A stretch of DNA of 64,000 bases, taken from positions 3,658,001 through 3,722,000 of the forward strand of contig NZ_AP024655.1 in the NCBI RefSeq assembly GCF_019977355.1, in the 5' to 3' direction. This DNA comes from Arthrobacter sp. NicSoilB8. GTDB taxonomy: Bacteria > Actinomycetota > Actinomycetes > Actinomycetales > Micrococcaceae. Both the position numbers and the translations under genes were made by a program. Positions 34,224 through 44,150 of this stretch are shown piece after piece. Numbering within the stretch: the first letter of the stretch is position 1; each line of letters starts with the position of its first letter. The notes beneath the pieces were generated by a model that saw only the letters and a program-made list of their open reading frames with translations, had not been told where the DNA came from and did not search any database.

Positions 34224-34934
34224 TCAGACACCTGCCTTCTGGTTCAGGAGCGCCTTCACCATTGCCGGCGGAGCGATCTCGTCGAGCGGGAGGCCGCGGC
34301 GTGCTGCCACTGCTGCCGGCTCTTCGAGGCGCTTCAGCGCATCAACGGTCGCGTGAACGATGTTGATGGCGTTGGAAGATCCGAGCGACTTGGAGAGGAT
34401 GTCGTGGATGCCCACGCACTCCAGTACTGCACGGACCGGACCGCCGGCGATAACACCGGTACCGGCGGAAGCCGGACGCAGCATGACGACGCCTGCGGCG
34501 GCTTCACCCTGAACGCGGTGCGGGATGGTGCTGCCGATGCGGGGAACGCGGAAGAAGGACTTCTTGGCCTCTTCAACGCCCTTCGCGATGGCGGCGGGAA
34601 CTTCCTTGGCCTTGCCGTAGCCGACGCCGACCATACCGTTGCCGTCACCGACGACGACGAGGGCGGTGAAGCTGAAGCGACGACCACCCTTGACGACCTT
34701 GGAAACGCGGTTGATGGTTACGACGCGCTCTACGAACTGGCTCTTCTCGGCTTCGCGGCCGCCGTCACGGCCACCACGGCCGCCACGGTCGCCACGGCCC
34801 TGGCCGCGGTCGCCACGCTCGCCACGACGGGCGCCACCACGGCGGTCGTCAGTGGTAGCAGGCGCAGCGGTCTCAGTTGCCGGAGCAGCTACAGCTTCAG
34901 TCACCTGAATGTCCTTTTCGTTATTTTCGGTCAC
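34224..34934 (-). CDS. rpsE: 30S ribosomal protein S5 with Arg-Gly-rich N-terminal extension
   Basis: The 236 residues exceed E. coli S5 (167) by an N-terminal segment of about 65: an acidic/Ala-Thr part (1-30) followed by an Arg-Gly-Asp part at 31-60 with repeated RGG and GDRG units. The S5 core starts at [33 protein letters not shown]5 guards decoding accuracy and mRNA entry. It overlaps rplR by four bases. Confidence 0.97.
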   Translation of the reverse strand: MTENNEKDIQVTEAVAAPATETAAPATTDDRRGGARRGERGDRGQGRGDRGGRGGRDGGREAEKSQFVERVVTINRVSKVVKGGRRFSFTALVVVGDGNGMVGVGYGKAKEVPAAIAKGVEEAKKSFFRVPRIGSTIPHRVQGEAAAGVVMLRPASAGTGVIAGGPVRAVLECVGIHDILSKSLGSSNAINIVHATVDALKRLEEPAAVAARRGLPLDEIAPPAMVKALLNQKAGV

Positions 34935-35314
34935 AGTGCCAGCCCACCTTCACGTGCGCCGTCAGCGACGGCGGCGATCCGGCCGTGGTACTTGTTACCA
35001 CCGCGGTCGAAGACAACAGCTTCGATACCGGCAGCCTTGGCACGCTCGGCGACCAGTTCGCCAACGCGCTTGGCCTTGGCGGTCTTGTCACCGTCGAACG
35101 CACGAAGGTCAGCTTCCAACGTGGAGGCACTTGCCACGGTCAGGCCCTTGGTGTCATCGACAACCTGGACGAAGATGTGACGTGCGGAGCGGTTGACGAC
35201 CAGACGCGGGCGTACAGCCGTACCGGAGATGCGCTTGCGGATACGAAGCTGGCGGCGGCTGCGCTGGGCAGACTTGCTCTTGTTCGTACGCTTCTTGTTA
35301 ATTGCGATCGCCAT
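34931..35314 (-). CDS. rplR: 50S ribosomal protein L18
   Basis: The 127-residue protein has [37 protein letters not shown] and ends [12 protein letters not shown], the 5S rRNA-binding L18 family. It is flanked by rplF and rpsE. Confidence 0.98.
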   Translation of the reverse strand: MAIAINKKRTNKSKSAQRSRRQLRIRKRISGTAVRPRLVVNRSARHIFVQVVDDTKGLTVASASTLEADLRAFDGDKTAKAKRVGELVAERAKAAGIEAVVFDRGGNKYHGRIAAVADGAREGGLAL

Positions 35315-35316
35315 GG

Positions 35317-35853
35317 TTACTTACCAGCCTTTCCGACCTTGCGGCGGATGACTTCGCCTGCGTAACGGATGCCCTTGCCCTTGTAGGGGTCCGGCTTCCG
35401 CAGCTTGCGAATGTTGGCAGCAACCTCGCCGACCTGCTGCTTGGAGATACCTGAAACAGAGAGCTTGGTCGGGGTCTCAACTGCAAAGGTGATGCCGTTC
35501 GGTGCCGAGACGTTGACCGGGTGGCTGTAGCCCAGAGCGAACTCCAGGTCAGAACCCTTGGCCTGGACGCGGTAACCAGTACCGACAATCTCAAGCTTCT
35601 TCTCGTAGCCTGCGGTGACACCCTGGATCATGTTGGCGATCAGGGTGCGGGTCAGGCCGTGCAGCGAACGTGAGGCGCGCTCGTCGTTCGGGCGGGCGAC
35701 AGTCAGGGTGCCTTCTTCCAGGGAAACCTCGATCGGGCTGGGCACAGTGTGGCTCAGCTCGCCTTTGGAACCCTTGACGCTGACGACAGAGCCGTCAACC
35801 TTGACCTCAACGCCGGCAGGAACGGTGATGGGGAGACGTCCAATACGTGACAT
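35317..35853 (-). CDS. rplF: 50S ribosomal protein L6
   Basis: The 178-residue protein starts [17 protein letters not shown] and ends with [25 protein letters not shown], the conserved L6 C-terminus. It binds near the factor-binding site of the large subunit. Confidence 0.98.
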   Translation of the reverse strand: MSRIGRLPITVPAGVEVKVDGSVVSVKGSKGELSHTVPSPIEVSLEEGTLTVARPNDERASRSLHGLTRTLIANMIQGVTAGYEKKLEIVGTGYRVQAKGSDLEFALGYSHPVNVSAPNGITFAVETPTKLSVSGISKQQVGEVAANIRKLRKPDPYKGKGIRYAGEVIRRKVGKAGK

Positions 35854-35871
35854 TATTCTCTTCCTTTCCCG

Positions 35872-36270
35872 TTACCAGACGTAAGCGAGGACTTCGCCGC
35901 CCACGCCCTTCTTGCCGGCCTGCTTGTCAGTCAAGAGGCCGGAAGAGGTGGACAGGATTGCGACACCCAGGCCACCGAGCACGTGCGGCAGGTTGGTGGA
36001 CTTTGCGTAAACGCGCAGTCCCGGCTTGGAAATACGACGAACGCCAGCGATTGAACGCTCGCGGTTCGGACCGAACTTGAGCTCGAGGGTCAGCTTCTTG
36101 CCAACCTCAGCGTCTTCTTCTTTCCAGGAGGCGATGTAACCTTCGGCCTTCAGGATGTCGGCAACGCGTGCCTTGAGCTTGCTGTACGGCATGGTCACGG
36201 AGTCGTGGTATGCCGAGTTAGCGTTGCGCAGACGCGTAAGCATGTCTGCGACGGGATCTGTCATTGTCAT
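35872..36270 (-). CDS. rpsH: 30S ribosomal protein S8
   Basis: The 132-residue protein begins [25 protein letters not shown] and ends [20 protein letters not shown]...GEVLAYVW, both diagnostic. S8 binds 16S rRNA helix 21 and in E. coli represses the spc operon. The 96-bp gap before it holds no rpsN. Confidence 0.98.
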   Translation of the reverse strand: MTMTDPVADMLTRLRNANSAYHDSVTMPYSKLKARVADILKAEGYIASWKEEDAEVGKKLTLELKFGPNRERSIAGVRRISKPGLRVYAKSTNLPHVLGGLGVAILSTSSGLLTDKQAGKKGVGGEVLAYVW

Positions 36271-36366
36271 GTGGGCTCTTGCCCTTCCTCATAACGGTTT
36301 CCGCCGTGCTGGACTCGCCGAAAAATACTTCGGAATCAGCGCGGACGGACCTTTTACGTAGCTAGA

Positions 36367-36948
36367 TTAGTCTTCGGTCTTGAACGGGAAGCCAAGCGCC
36401 TTGAGCAGCGCGCGGCCTTCGTCGTCGGTCTTGGCAGTGGTCACGACGGTGATGTCCATGCCGCGAACGCGGTCGATGGAATCCTGGTCGATCTCGTGGA
36501 ACATAACCTGCTCGGTCAGACCGAAGGTGTAGTTGCCGTTGCCATCGAACTGCTTGCCGCTGAGGCCACGGAAGTCACGGATACGCGGCAGAGCCAGCGT
36601 GACCAGACGGTCCAGGAATTCCCACATGCGGTCCCCACGCAGAGTCGCGTGTGCACCGATCGGCATGCCTTCGCGCAGCTTGAACTGTGCGATCGACTTG
36701 CGGGCCTTGGTTACCTGCGGCTTCTGGCCGGTGATCAGGGTCAGATCGCGGACAGCGCCGTCGATCAGCTTGGAGTCCTTGGCGGCATCTCCAACACCCA
36801 TGTTCACAACGACCTTGACCAGGCGGGGAACCTGGTTGACGTTCTGGTACTTGAATTCCTCAGTCAGCGTGTTCTTGATGGAATCGGCGTACTTGGTCTT
36901 CAGACGAGGAACGATCTTGCTTGCCGGAGTCTCGAGAGTCTCAGTCAT
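36367..36948 (-). CDS. rplE: 50S ribosomal protein L5
   Basis: The 193-residue protein has [44 protein letters not shown], typical of 5S-rRNA-binding L5. It shares its first base with the rplX stop region. Downstream is rpsH rather than rpsN. Confidence 0.98.
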   Translation of the reverse strand: MTETLETPASKIVPRLKTKYADSIKNTLTEEFKYQNVNQVPRLVKVVVNMGVGDAAKDSKLIDGAVRDLTLITGQKPQVTKARKSIAQFKLREGMPIGAHATLRGDRMWEFLDRLVTLALPRIRDFRGLSGKQFDGNGNYTFGLTEQVMFHEIDQDSIDRVRGMDITVVTTAKTDDEGRALLKALGFPFKTED

Positions 36949-37307
36949 TAGATGTCCTTCCCTGAGCTCTTGGCCACGCGGACGCGCACTTCACGCTTCA
37001 CGCCATCGCGCTCAACGGTCTCGGTGCGGAAACCGACGCGGGTGGGCTTCTTGGTGGACGGGTCAACCAGAGCCACGTTGGAGATGTGGATCGAAGCCTC
37101 GACGACCTCGATGCCACCGGTCTTGGTGCCGCGCTGCGACTGACCGACCTTGGTGTGCTTGGTTACGCGGTTAATGCCTTCAACCAACACGCGGTTGGTC
37201 TCCGGGAATACGCGCAGAACCTTGCCCTGCTTGCCCTTGTCGCCGCCGCGCTCAGCCTTGGCGCCAGTGATGACCTGAACGAGGTCACCCTTTTTGATCT
37301 TAGCCAT
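36948..37307 (-). CDS. rplX: 50S ribosomal protein L24
   Basis: The 119-residue protein starts with [44 protein letters not shown], the KOW motif of L24. L24 starts assembly of the large subunit. It is tightly packed between rplN and rplE. Confidence 0.98.
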   Translation of the reverse strand: MAKIKKGDLVQVITGAKAERGGDKGKQGKVLRVFPETNRVLVEGINRVTKHTKVGQSQRGTKTGGIEVVEASIHISNVALVDPSTKKPTRVGFRTETVERDGVKREVRVRVAKSSGKDI

Positions 37308-37310
37308 GGA

Positions 37311-37679
37311 CTAGAGCACCTCCGGAGCCAGAGAAACGATCTTCATGAACTTCTTGTCGCGAAGTTCACGACCAACCGGTCCGAAGATACGGGTACCGCG
37401 GGGGTCACCGTCGTTCTTCAGGATGACGGCTGCGTTCTCGTCAAACTTGATGTAGGAACCATCCGCACGGCGGCGTTCCTTCTTGGTACGGACGATGACA
37501 GCCTTGACGACGTCGCCCTTCTTTACGTTGCCGCCCGGAATTGCGTCCTTGACGGTAGCGACGATTACGTCGCCAATGCCTGCGTAGCGACGGCCAGATC
37601 CACCGAGAACGCGAATGGTAAGGATTTCCTTAGCACCCGTGTTGTCGGCGACCTTGAGTCGCGACTCCTGCTGAATCAC
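37311..37679 (-). CDS. rplN: 50S ribosomal protein L14
   Basis: The 122-residue protein begins [20 protein letters not shown] and has [28 protein letters not shown], the L14 signature. It is the first gene after the 716-bp spacer, so the spc cluster promoter should lie directly upstream. Confidence 0.98.
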   Translation of the reverse strand: MIQQESRLKVADNTGAKEILTIRVLGGSGRRYAGIGDVIVATVKDAIPGGNVKKGDVVKAVIVRTKKERRRADGSYIKFDENAAVILKNDGDPRGTRIFGPVGRELRDKKFMKIVSLAPEVL

Positions 37680-38043
37680 TATTTACTCCTTGCGTCGCGC
37701 TGGTTCTCAGACCGAAAATCTTCCTACGGAATGAGCCTTGCGGAACGGTTGATCGGGGTGTCTCTTGACCTGCCTGGATTTTGCCAGACCAGGCCTAAAC
37801 TCCCGTGCCAAAAACATTTGCTTCCCAAGCGGATTCCGACGAATCGGGGCGCAAGGGGGCACTATGCCGTGGCACGATTGTTTACGAGGTTGATGACGGC
37901 GCGCAAAAGGCGCCATACAAACTCAAAATCTTAGCACGCTTTGGGCGTATCCCCATATCACAGCTAAGGTGTCCCGGCACAGCACGTGCCCGCGTGGCAC
38001 CGTCCGGACGGCACCGGGCAGACCTGGGTAACACAGGGCGCCC

Positions 38044-38100
38044 GGTCCAGGTGAACACAGGCCACCGCGGTCCAGGTGAACACAGGCCACCGCGGTCCAG
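38044..38100. repeat. 25-bp tandem repeat in the S10/spc spacer
   Basis: A 25-bp unit starting GGTCCAGGTGAACACAGG occurs at 38044-38068 and 38069-38093 without change, with a third partial copy at 38094-38100 and a degenerate one before it (38020-38043). A second motif, GGCACCTCACAG followed by CCGGCA, recurs between 38100 and 38160. Confidence 0.75.
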
Positions 38101-38327
38101 GCACCTCACAGCCCGGCACCTTACAGGCAGGCACAGGGCAGGCACCTCACAGGCCGGCAGCGCCCGACGGCGTCACGCAGGACAATCTTTCGGCCCGCCT
38201 GCCGCCGCCCTCCCCGGAAACCCGGCCCGCCGGCGTCGTAGGCGTGCTGAAGCCCGGCACGGCGTGACGCTCGGCCGCCCCCGCCCGGCTACTCCCAACT
38301 CCCCCGGCCCCGGCCAACCCGGAAACG

Positions 38328-38364
38328 GAGAAACCCCCGCTCCCAAAGGGAACGGGGGTTTCTC
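38328..38364 (-). terminator. Terminator of the S10 cluster
   Basis: A 12-bp perfect outer stem (38328-38339 with 38353-38364) and an inner TCCC/GGGA pair at 38341-38351. It lies 31 bases after the rpsQ stop on the minus strand. TTTCTC ends the stem. Confidence 0.7.
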
Positions 38365-38395
38365 GACTGCAGCCGCCGAGGCGGAAGTGCAGGTG

Positions 38396-38704
38396 CTACT
38401 TGGCCTTTTCGAGGATCTCGACCAGACGCCACCGCTTGGTAGCGGACAGCGGGCGGGTCTCGGCGAGGAGCACGAGGTCGCCGATGCCGGCGCTGTTCTC
38501 TTCGTCGTGAGCCTTGATGCGGGCGTTGCGGCGGATGACCTTGCCGTAGAGGGCGTGCTTCACGCGGTCTTCGACCTGGACAACGATGGTCTTTTCCATC
38601 TTGTCCGAGACGACGTAGCCGCGCTTCGTCTTACGGTAACCGCGCTCGTCAGCCTTGGCTGCGCCGGAAACAGTTTCCGTCACGTTCTCGTCCTTTTCAC
38701 TCAC
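38396..38704 (-). CDS. rpsQ: 30S ribosomal protein S17
   Basis: The 102-residue protein has a 22-residue N-terminal extension, then [39 protein letters not shown] and [23 protein letters not shown]. It is the last gene of the S10 cluster and overlaps rpmC by four bases. Confidence 0.97.
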   Translation of the reverse strand: MSEKDENVTETVSGAAKADERGYRKTKRGYVVSDKMEKTIVVQVEDRVKHALYGKVIRRNARIKAHDEENSAGIGDLVLLAETRPLSATKRWRLVEILEKAK

Positions 38705-39030
38705 TTGGCGTCCTCCTCGGTGTCAACCGTCTCGGCCTTTTCGGCCTTCTTGGTTGCAGCCTTCTTGGACTTCTTTTCTTCCTTGGCTTCCACAACCGGT
38801 GCGGCAACCTCGGCACGAATGCCCAGCTCGCGCTCACGGAGAACGGTGTAGATGCGGGCGATGTCCTTCTTTACCGCGCGCAGACGACCGTGGTTCTCCA
38901 GCTGACCGGTGGCGGACTGGAAACGCAGGTTGAACAGCTCTTCCTTGGCCTTGCGGAGTTCTTCAACGAGACGCTCGTTGTCGAAACCGTCCAGCTGTGC
39001 GGATGCAAGTTCCTTGGATCCTACTGCCAT
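38701..39030 (-). CDS. rpmC: 50S ribosomal protein L29 with charged C-terminal tail
   Basis: The core of about 70 residues has [41 protein letters not shown] tail of about 35 residues rich in Lys, Ala and Glu ([18 protein letters not shown]) follows; E. coli L29 has only 63 residues. L29 lies at the peptide exit where chaperones and SRP dock. Confidence 0.96.
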   Translation of the reverse strand: MAVGSKELASAQLDGFDNERLVEELRKAKEELFNLRFQSATGQLENHGRLRAVKKDIARIYTVLRERELGIRAEVAAPVVEAKEEKKSKKAATKKAEKAETVDTEEDAK

Positions 39031-39032
39031 TT

Positions 39033-39449
39033 CTACTCACCACCTTCGCGACGCACAATGCGTGCCTTCAACGGCAGCTTGTGGATTGCCAGGCGCAGGG
39101 CCTCGCGAGCTACCTCTTCACTGACACCGGAGAGTTCGAAGAGAACCCGGCCCGGCTTGACGTTTGAGACCCACCATTCCGGAGAACCCTTACCGGAACC
39201 CATGCGGGTTTCGGCCGGCTTCTTCGTCAGCGGACGGTCCGGGTAAATGTTGATCCAGACCTTACCGCCACGCTTGATGTGGCGGGTCATCGCGATACGG
39301 GCAGATTCGATCTGACGGTTCGTGACGTAGGCCGGGCTCAGAGCCTGGATGCCCCACTCACCGAAGGAGACCTGGGTGCCGCCCGTGGCAGCGCCGGAAC
39401 GACCCGGGTGGTGCTGCTTACGGTGCTTGACTCGACGTGGGATAAGCAT
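39033..39449 (-). CDS. rplP: 50S ribosomal protein L16
   Basis: The 138-residue protein begins [19 protein letters not shown] and has [38 protein letters not shown], the L16 signature. It positions the A-site tRNA elbow. Confidence 0.98.
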   Translation of the reverse strand: MLIPRRVKHRKQHHPGRSGAATGGTQVSFGEWGIQALSPAYVTNRQIESARIAMTRHIKRGGKVWINIYPDRPLTKKPAETRMGSGKGSPEWWVSNVKPGRVLFELSGVSEEVAREALRLAIHKLPLKARIVRREGGE

Positions 39450-40283
39450 TTAAGCCTGTCCTCCTTCTACTGCCGGAGCAGCAGCTTCAGCGGCCGGAGC
39501 CTCTGCAGCAGGAGCTGCTTCGGCGGCCGGACGGTCAGTACGACGGCGGCGGTCACCACGGTCAGCGCCACCCGGGCGGCCCGGGCGGTCGCCGGCACCA
39601 CGGCCGCGGGACGGAGCAGCAGCTGCCTGCTGAGCCAGTTCCTTGGCGGTGACGTCGCCCTTGTAGATCCAGACCTTCACGCCGATGCGGCCGAAGGTGG
39701 TCTTGGCCTCGTAGAAGCCGTAGTCGATGTTCGCACGCAGGGTGTGCAGGGGCACACGGCCTTCGCGGTAGAACTCCGAGCGGGACATTTCAGCGCCGCC
39801 CAGTCGACCCGAGCAAGCGATACGGATGCCCTTGGCACCAGCACGCTGCGCGGACTGCATGGCCTTCTTCATCGCACGGCGGAAGGCCACGCGGGAAGTC
39901 AGCTGCTCAGCAACGCCCTGGGCAACAAGCTGCGCTTCCATCTCGGGGTTCTTGACCTCGAGGATGTTCAGCTGAACCTGCTTGCCCGTGAGCTTCTCAA
40001 GCTCGCCGCGGATGCGGTCTGCTTCAGCGCCGCGGCGGCCGATGACGATGCCCGGACGTGCCGTGTGGATATCCACGCGGACACGGTCGCGGGTGCGCTC
40101 GATTTCGACCTTGGCGATACCGGCGCGCTCCATGCCCGTGGACATGAGCTGGCGGATGCGGATGTCTTCGCGAACGAAGTCCTTGTACCGCTGGCCGGCC
40201 TTGGTGCTGTCAGCAAACCAGTGCGATACGTGATCGGTGGTGATGCCGAGTCGGAACCCGTGCGGGTTAACTTTCTGTCCCAC
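39450..40283 (-). CDS. rpsC: 30S ribosomal protein S3 with disordered C-terminal extension
   Basis: The 277-residue protein begins [25 protein letters not shown] and has the KH domain with [21 protein letters not shown]. From about residue 215 it runs into an Arg-Gly-Pro and Ala-Glu-rich tail ([18 protein letters not shown]) not present in E. coli S3. S3 forms the mRNA entry tunnel. Confidence 0.97.
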   Translation of the reverse strand: MGQKVNPHGFRLGITTDHVSHWFADSTKAGQRYKDFVREDIRIRQLMSTGMERAGIAKVEIERTRDRVRVDIHTARPGIVIGRRGAEADRIRGELEKLTGKQVQLNILEVKNPEMEAQLVAQGVAEQLTSRVAFRRAMKKAMQSAQRAGAKGIRIACSGRLGGAEMSRSEFYREGRVPLHTLRANIDYGFYEAKTTFGRIGVKVWIYKGDVTAKELAQQAAAAPSRGRGAGDRPGRPGGADRGDRRRRTDRPAAEAAPAAEAPAAEAAAPAVEGGQA

Positions 40284-40649
40284 TTAGCGAGCCTCCTCTT
40301 TCTCCGGGGTAGCGACTACCACGGTGATGTGGCTCGTGCGCTTCTTGATCTGAAATGCACGACCCTGGGCTCGCGGCTGGAACCGCTTCATGGTCGGGCC
40401 TTCATCAACAAACGCTTCGCTGATGATGAGGTCACCTTCGTCAAACGCCACGCCGTCGCGGTCCGCGAGGACCCGGGCGTTGGAGATTGCCGACTGAACT
40501 ACCTTGAATACCGGCTCCGAAGCTGCCTGGGGGGCAAACTTCAGAATTGCCAGAGCCTCATTCGCTTGCTTACCACGAACAAGGTTGACGACGCGCCGGG
40601 CCTTCATAGGCGTTACGCGGATGTGACGCGCAATTGCCTTGGCTTCCAT
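40284..40649 (-). CDS. rplV: 50S ribosomal protein L22
   Basis: The 121-residue protein has [30 protein letters not shown] and [24 protein letters not shown], the L22 signature with the loop that lines the exit tunnel. It directly adjoins rpsC. Confidence 0.98.
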   Translation of the reverse strand: MEAKAIARHIRVTPMKARRVVNLVRGKQANEALAILKFAPQAASEPVFKVVQSAISNARVLADRDGVAFDEGDLIISEAFVDEGPTMKRFQPRAQGRAFQIKKRTSHITVVVATPEKEEAR

Positions 40650-40687
40650 TGCTTTCCTTCTCTCGTCTTTGACGTAAGTGCAGGCGC

Positions 40688-40969
40688 CTAGCGGCGCTTG
40701 CCCTTACGGTCGTCCTTGACATGGCCGCGGAATGTCCGCGTGGGAGCGAATTCGCCGAGCTTGTGCCCGACCATCGACTCAGTGACAAACACGGGGATGT
40801 GCTTGCGTCCGTCGTGTACGGCGATCGTGTGGCCGAGCATGTCGGGGACGATCATCGAACGGCGGGACCAGGTCTTGATGACGTTCTTGGTGCCCTTTTC
40901 GTTTTCCCTGGCTACCTTTACAAAGAGGTGCTGGTCAACGAAAGGACCTTTTTTCAGGCTGCGTGGCAT
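40688..40969 (-). CDS. rpsS: 30S ribosomal protein S19
   Basis: The 93-residue protein starts [15 protein letters not shown] and has [48 protein letters not shown]. It is located in the 30S head with S13. Confidence 0.98.
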   Translation of the reverse strand: MPRSLKKGPFVDQHLFVKVARENEKGTKNVIKTWSRRSMIVPDMLGHTIAVHDGRKHIPVFVTESMVGHKLGEFAPTRTFRGHVKDDRKGKRR

Positions 40970-40981
40970 GTGTCCAGGCTC

Positions 40982-41821
40982 CTATCGCTTGTTCTTGCCA
41001 GTACGACGGCGACGAACAATAAGCTTGTCGCTCTCTTTGTTGGGACGGCGGGTGCGGCCTTCGCGCTTACCGTTCGGGTTGACGGGGTGACGTCCACCGG
41101 ACGTCTTACCCTCGCCACCACCGTGGGGGTGGTCAACCGGGTTCATGGCGACACCACGGACGGTCGGGCGAACGCCCTTCCAGCGCATACGGCCGGCCTT
41201 GCCCCAGTTGATGTTCGACTGCTCGGCGTTGCCGACCTCGCCGACGGTTGCGCGGCAGCGCACGTCAACGTTGCGGATTTCGCCGGAAGGCAGACGCAGC
41301 TGGGCGAAACGGCCTTCCTTTGCAACGAGCTGGATCGATGCGCCGGCGGAGCGGCCCATCTTGGCGCCGCCACCCGGACGCAGTTCGACTGCGTGGATTA
41401 CGGTACCAACCGGGATGTTGCGCAGCGGAAGGTTGTTGCCGGGCTTGATGTCAGCGTCGGCGCCGGCCTCTACGAAGTCGCCCTGGGACAGCTTGTTCGG
41501 GGCGATGATGTAACGCTTGGTGCCATCAACGTAGTGCAGGAGGGCGATCCGAGCCGTGCGGTTCGGGTCGTACTCGATTTCGGCAACGCGGGCGTTGACG
41601 CCGTCCTTGTCGTGGCGACGGAAGTCGATCAGACGGTACTGGCGCTTGTGTCCACCACCCTTGTGACGGGTCGTGATCTTACCGGAGTTGTTACGGCCAC
41701 CCTTTTTCGGGAGGGGACGTACCAACGACTTTTCCGGCGTCGACCGCGTGATTTCAGTGAAGTCCGCTACGCTCGAGCCACGACGGCCCGGGGTAGTCGG
41801 CTTGTATTTACGGATTCCCAT
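40982..41821 (-). CDS. rplB: 50S ribosomal protein L2
   Basis: The 279-residue protein begins [18 protein letters not shown] and carries [26 protein letters not shown] and the conserved [18 protein letters not shown] loop with the His needed near the peptidyl-transferase centre. Confidence 0.98.
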   Translation of the reverse strand: MGIRKYKPTTPGRRGSSVADFTEITRSTPEKSLVRPLPKKGGRNNSGKITTRHKGGGHKRQYRLIDFRRHDKDGVNARVAEIEYDPNRTARIALLHYVDGTKRYIIAPNKLSQGDFVEAGADADIKPGNNLPLRNIPVGTVIHAVELRPGGGAKMGRSAGASIQLVAKEGRFAQLRLPSGEIRNVDVRCRATVGEVGNAEQSNINWGKAGRMRWKGVRPTVRGVAMNPVDHPHGGGEGKTSGGRHPVNPNGKREGRTRRPNKESDKLIVRRRRTGKNKR

Positions 41822-41850
41822 AATTTATTTCCTCGTTAAAGTGGTCTCCG

Positions 41851-42156
41851 CTATGAAAGCGGACCGCCGAAGATGTCGATAGTGCCTTCTTTGAGGCTCA
41901 CAATGGCACGCTTGGTGTTCTTGCGGGTTCCCCAGCCGAATTTGGTGCGCTTGCGCTTACCGGCACGGTTGATGGTGTTGATCGATTCGACCTTGACGGA
42001 GAAAATCTTCTCCACGGCCAGCTTGATCTCGGTCTTGTTCGAGCGGGGGTCCACCAGGAAGGTGTACTTGCCCTCATCGATCAGGCCGTAGCTCTTTTCC
42101 GAAACGACGGGTGCAAGCACGACGTCGCGCGGGTCTTTGATGGTGGCTGCGCTCAC
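41851..42156 (-). CDS. rplW: 50S ribosomal protein L23
   Basis: The 101-residue protein has [44 protein letters not shown], the L23 family. It forms the docking site at the exit tunnel. It overlaps rplD by four bases. Confidence 0.98.
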   Translation of the reverse strand: MSAATIKDPRDVVLAPVVSEKSYGLIDEGKYTFLVDPRSNKTEIKLAVEKIFSVKVESINTINRAGKRKRTKFGWGTRKNTKRAIVSLKEGTIDIFGGPLS

Positions 42157-42773
42157 TTGGCATCCTCCTCGTTCTTTGCAACCTTGTCAGCAACGAATGC
42201 TTCGTAGGCAGCCTTGGTGAAGACTACGTCGTCGGAAACGAGAACGTCGTAGGTGTTCAGCTGGTCTGCGTACAGAACGTGAACTTCCTCGAGGTTGCGC
42301 ACGGACAGTGCAGCAACATCGTTGGCGCGCTCAATGACAACGAGCAGGTTCTTGCGCTCGGAGACTCCGCGCAGGGTTGCCAGTGCTTCCTTGGAGGACG
42401 GCTTGGAGCCGGCAACCAGGTCTGCAATGACGTGGACGCGGCCGTTGCGGGCGCGGTCCGAGAGTGCGCCACGCAGTGCAGCAGCAATCATCTTCTTGGG
42501 GGTGCGCTGGCTGTAGTCACGCGGCGTGGGGCCGTGGACAACGCCACCACCGGTCATGTGAGGAGCACGGATGGAACCCTGACGGGCGCGGCCGGTGCCC
42601 TTCTGCTTGAACGGCTTGCGACCTGCACCTGAAACCTCGGCGCGGGTCTTGGTCTTGTGGGTACCCTGGCGAGCAGCAGCGAGCTGGGCAACGACGACCT
42701 GGTGCAGCAGCGGCACGTTGGTCTGTACGTCGAAGATCTCTGCAGGCAGGTCAACCTTGACAGTGCTAGTCAT
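42153..42773 (-). CDS. rplD: 50S ribosomal protein L4
   Basis: The 206-residue protein has [48 protein letters not shown], the tunnel-lining loop of L4. In E. coli L4 represses the S10 operon; no evidence for or against that is visible here. Confidence 0.98.
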   Translation of the reverse strand: MTSTVKVDLPAEIFDVQTNVPLLHQVVVAQLAAARQGTHKTKTRAEVSGAGRKPFKQKGTGRARQGSIRAPHMTGGGVVHGPTPRDYSQRTPKKMIAAALRGALSDRARNGRVHVIADLVAGSKPSSKEALATLRGVSERKNLLVVIERANDVAALSVRNLEEVHVLYADQLNTYDVLVSDDVVFTKAAYEAFVADKVAKNEEDAK

Positions 42774-42777
42774 TTAA

Positions 42778-43428
42778 CTAGGCTCCCTTCACGGCGGTGC
42801 GTACGAGTACGACCTGGCCGCGGGCACCGGGAACGGCGCCCTTGATCAGGAGCAGCGACTTCTCGACGTCAACCGCGTGGACCGTGAGGTTCAGCGTGGT
42901 GTGACGAACGGCGCCCATGCGGCCGGCCATTTTCATGCCCTTGAAGACGCGGCTCGGGGTGGATGCGCCACCGATTGAACCGGGCTTACGGTGGTTCTTG
43001 TGGGCACCGTGGGAAGCTCCAACGCCGTGGAAGCCGTGACGCTTCATAACACCGGCGAAGCCCTTACCCTTGGTGGTGCCAACGACGTCGATCTTCTGGC
43101 CGGCTTCGAAGAGCTCTACGGAGAGCTCCTGGCCCAGCTCGTAAGAGTCAGCATCTGCGGTGCGCAGTTCTACGACGTGGCGGCGAGGCGTGACGCCTGC
43201 CTTTTCAAAGTGACCAGCCAGCGGCTTGGTGACCTTGCGGGGATCGATCTGGCCGTAGCCGATCTGAACGGCGACATAGCCATCAGTGTCTGCATTGCGC
43301 AGCTGCGTGATGACGTTCGAGTCAGCCTGGACCACAGTGACGGGGATGAGCTTGTTGTTCTCGTCCCAGACCTGGGTCATGCCGAGCTTCGTGCCCAGCA
43401 GGCCCTTTACGTTACGGGTTGCGGTCAT
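42778..43428 (-). CDS. rplC: 50S ribosomal protein L3
   Basis: The 216-residue protein has [26 protein letters not shown] and [31 protein letters not shown], diagnostic for L3, whose loop reaches the peptidyl-transferase centre. Confidence 0.98.
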   Translation of the reverse strand: MTATRNVKGLLGTKLGMTQVWDENNKLIPVTVVQADSNVITQLRNADTDGYVAVQIGYGQIDPRKVTKPLAGHFEKAGVTPRRHVVELRTADADSYELGQELSVELFEAGQKIDVVGTTKGKGFAGVMKRHGFHGVGASHGAHKNHRKPGSIGGASTPSRVFKGMKMAGRMGAVRHTTLNLTVHAVDVEKSLLLIKGAVPGARGQVVLVRTAVKGA

Positions 43429-43445
43429 AGTCTCTCAGCACCTCC

Positions 43446-43754
43446 CTACAGCTTGATTTCGATGTTCACGTCGGCCGGCAGGTCGAGACGCATAAGCGAG
43501 TCAACAGCCTTGGGCGTGGGGTCGATGATGTCGATCAGACGCTTGTGCGTGCGCATTTCGAAGTGCTCGCGGCTGTCCTTGTACTTGTGGGGAGAGCGAA
43601 TAACGCAGTAAACGTTCTTCTCCGTCGGCAGCGGCACGGGGCCAACTACCGTAGCGCCTGCGCGCGTGACCGTCTCAACGATCTTCCGTGCTGATACGTC
43701 AATGACCTCGTGGTCGTATGACTTCAGCCGGATGCGGATTTTTTGTCCCGCCAT
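43446..43754 (-). CDS. rpsJ: 30S ribosomal protein S10
   Basis: ATG 43754 ([19 protein letters not shown]) gives the standard 102 residues; the frame stays open upstream but without conserved sequence. [36 protein letters not shown] follows. It is the first gene of the S10 cluster. It also acts as the NusE antitermination partner in other bacteria. Confidence 0.98.
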
Positions 43755-44150
43755 GTCGCCTGACTCTCTTTCAGTAAATGCTGCTCTGTTTACTTGCCTG
43801 TTGTATGTGGCTGCCGAAGCATTTGAAGTCGTGACTACCACCCGCCGCACAAGCTGAATCCGGAATAATCCGGGTTCCTCAACCTGCCGGCGTAACCGAC
43901 CCCCGCGGTCGGGCGTGTCGCATGTTTTCACACAAACGAGTCCGCAATTCCATGGGGAGTGGGTTATGTTTGGTCTCTCACCTGGACCCTGACACCCGGC
44001 ATTATCCGGATCGGGACGCGAAAGAGCGCTTGAACAACTCATCTAGTATGCCGGAATTTGCGGGCAGAAGCGAATCAGGTCTCTGCACAGTAGTGCGATC
44101 ACTGCCGTGCAGACATTGTCCTGCATCACCGTCGAATGGATGATAGGGGC
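43755..44150. promoter_or_regulatory. Divergent region between rpsJ and the beta-glucosidase gene
   Basis: This 396-bp stretch has no gene of its own. It must hold the S10 promoter on the minus strand. Two short dyads with AT-rich centres are present: CCGGA-ATAA-TCCGG around 43860 and CCGGCATTATCCGG around 43997. TTGCGG-N17-CATGCG on the minus strand near 43950-43922 is a possible promoter. No riboregulator was recognised. Confidence 0.35.

Larger units (their letters stand above)
37680..38395. promoter_or_regulatory. 716-bp spacer between the S10 and spc clusters
   Basis: Seen from the minus strand it starts with the rpsQ terminator (38328-38364), continues with a GC-rich repetitive part (about 38020-38170) and ends with a more AT-rich part (37680-37960) that should hold the rplN promoter. 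The open frames across it are antisense shadows with repetitive composition. No structured RNA gene was recognised. Confidence 0.5.

Noticed and set aside
33360..35180. 606-codon plus-strand frame opposite rplO to rplR
   Set aside because: Antisense shadow across several ribosomal-protein genes; composition mirrors their codon usage.
38020..38170. CRISPR array in the repetitive spacer
   Set aside because: Repeats are adjacent without unique spacers of constant length and no cas genes are present.
37805..38851. Plus-strand frame through the S10/spc spacer
   Set aside because: It runs over a terminator, tandem repeats and the antisense of rpsQ; no conserved protein segment.
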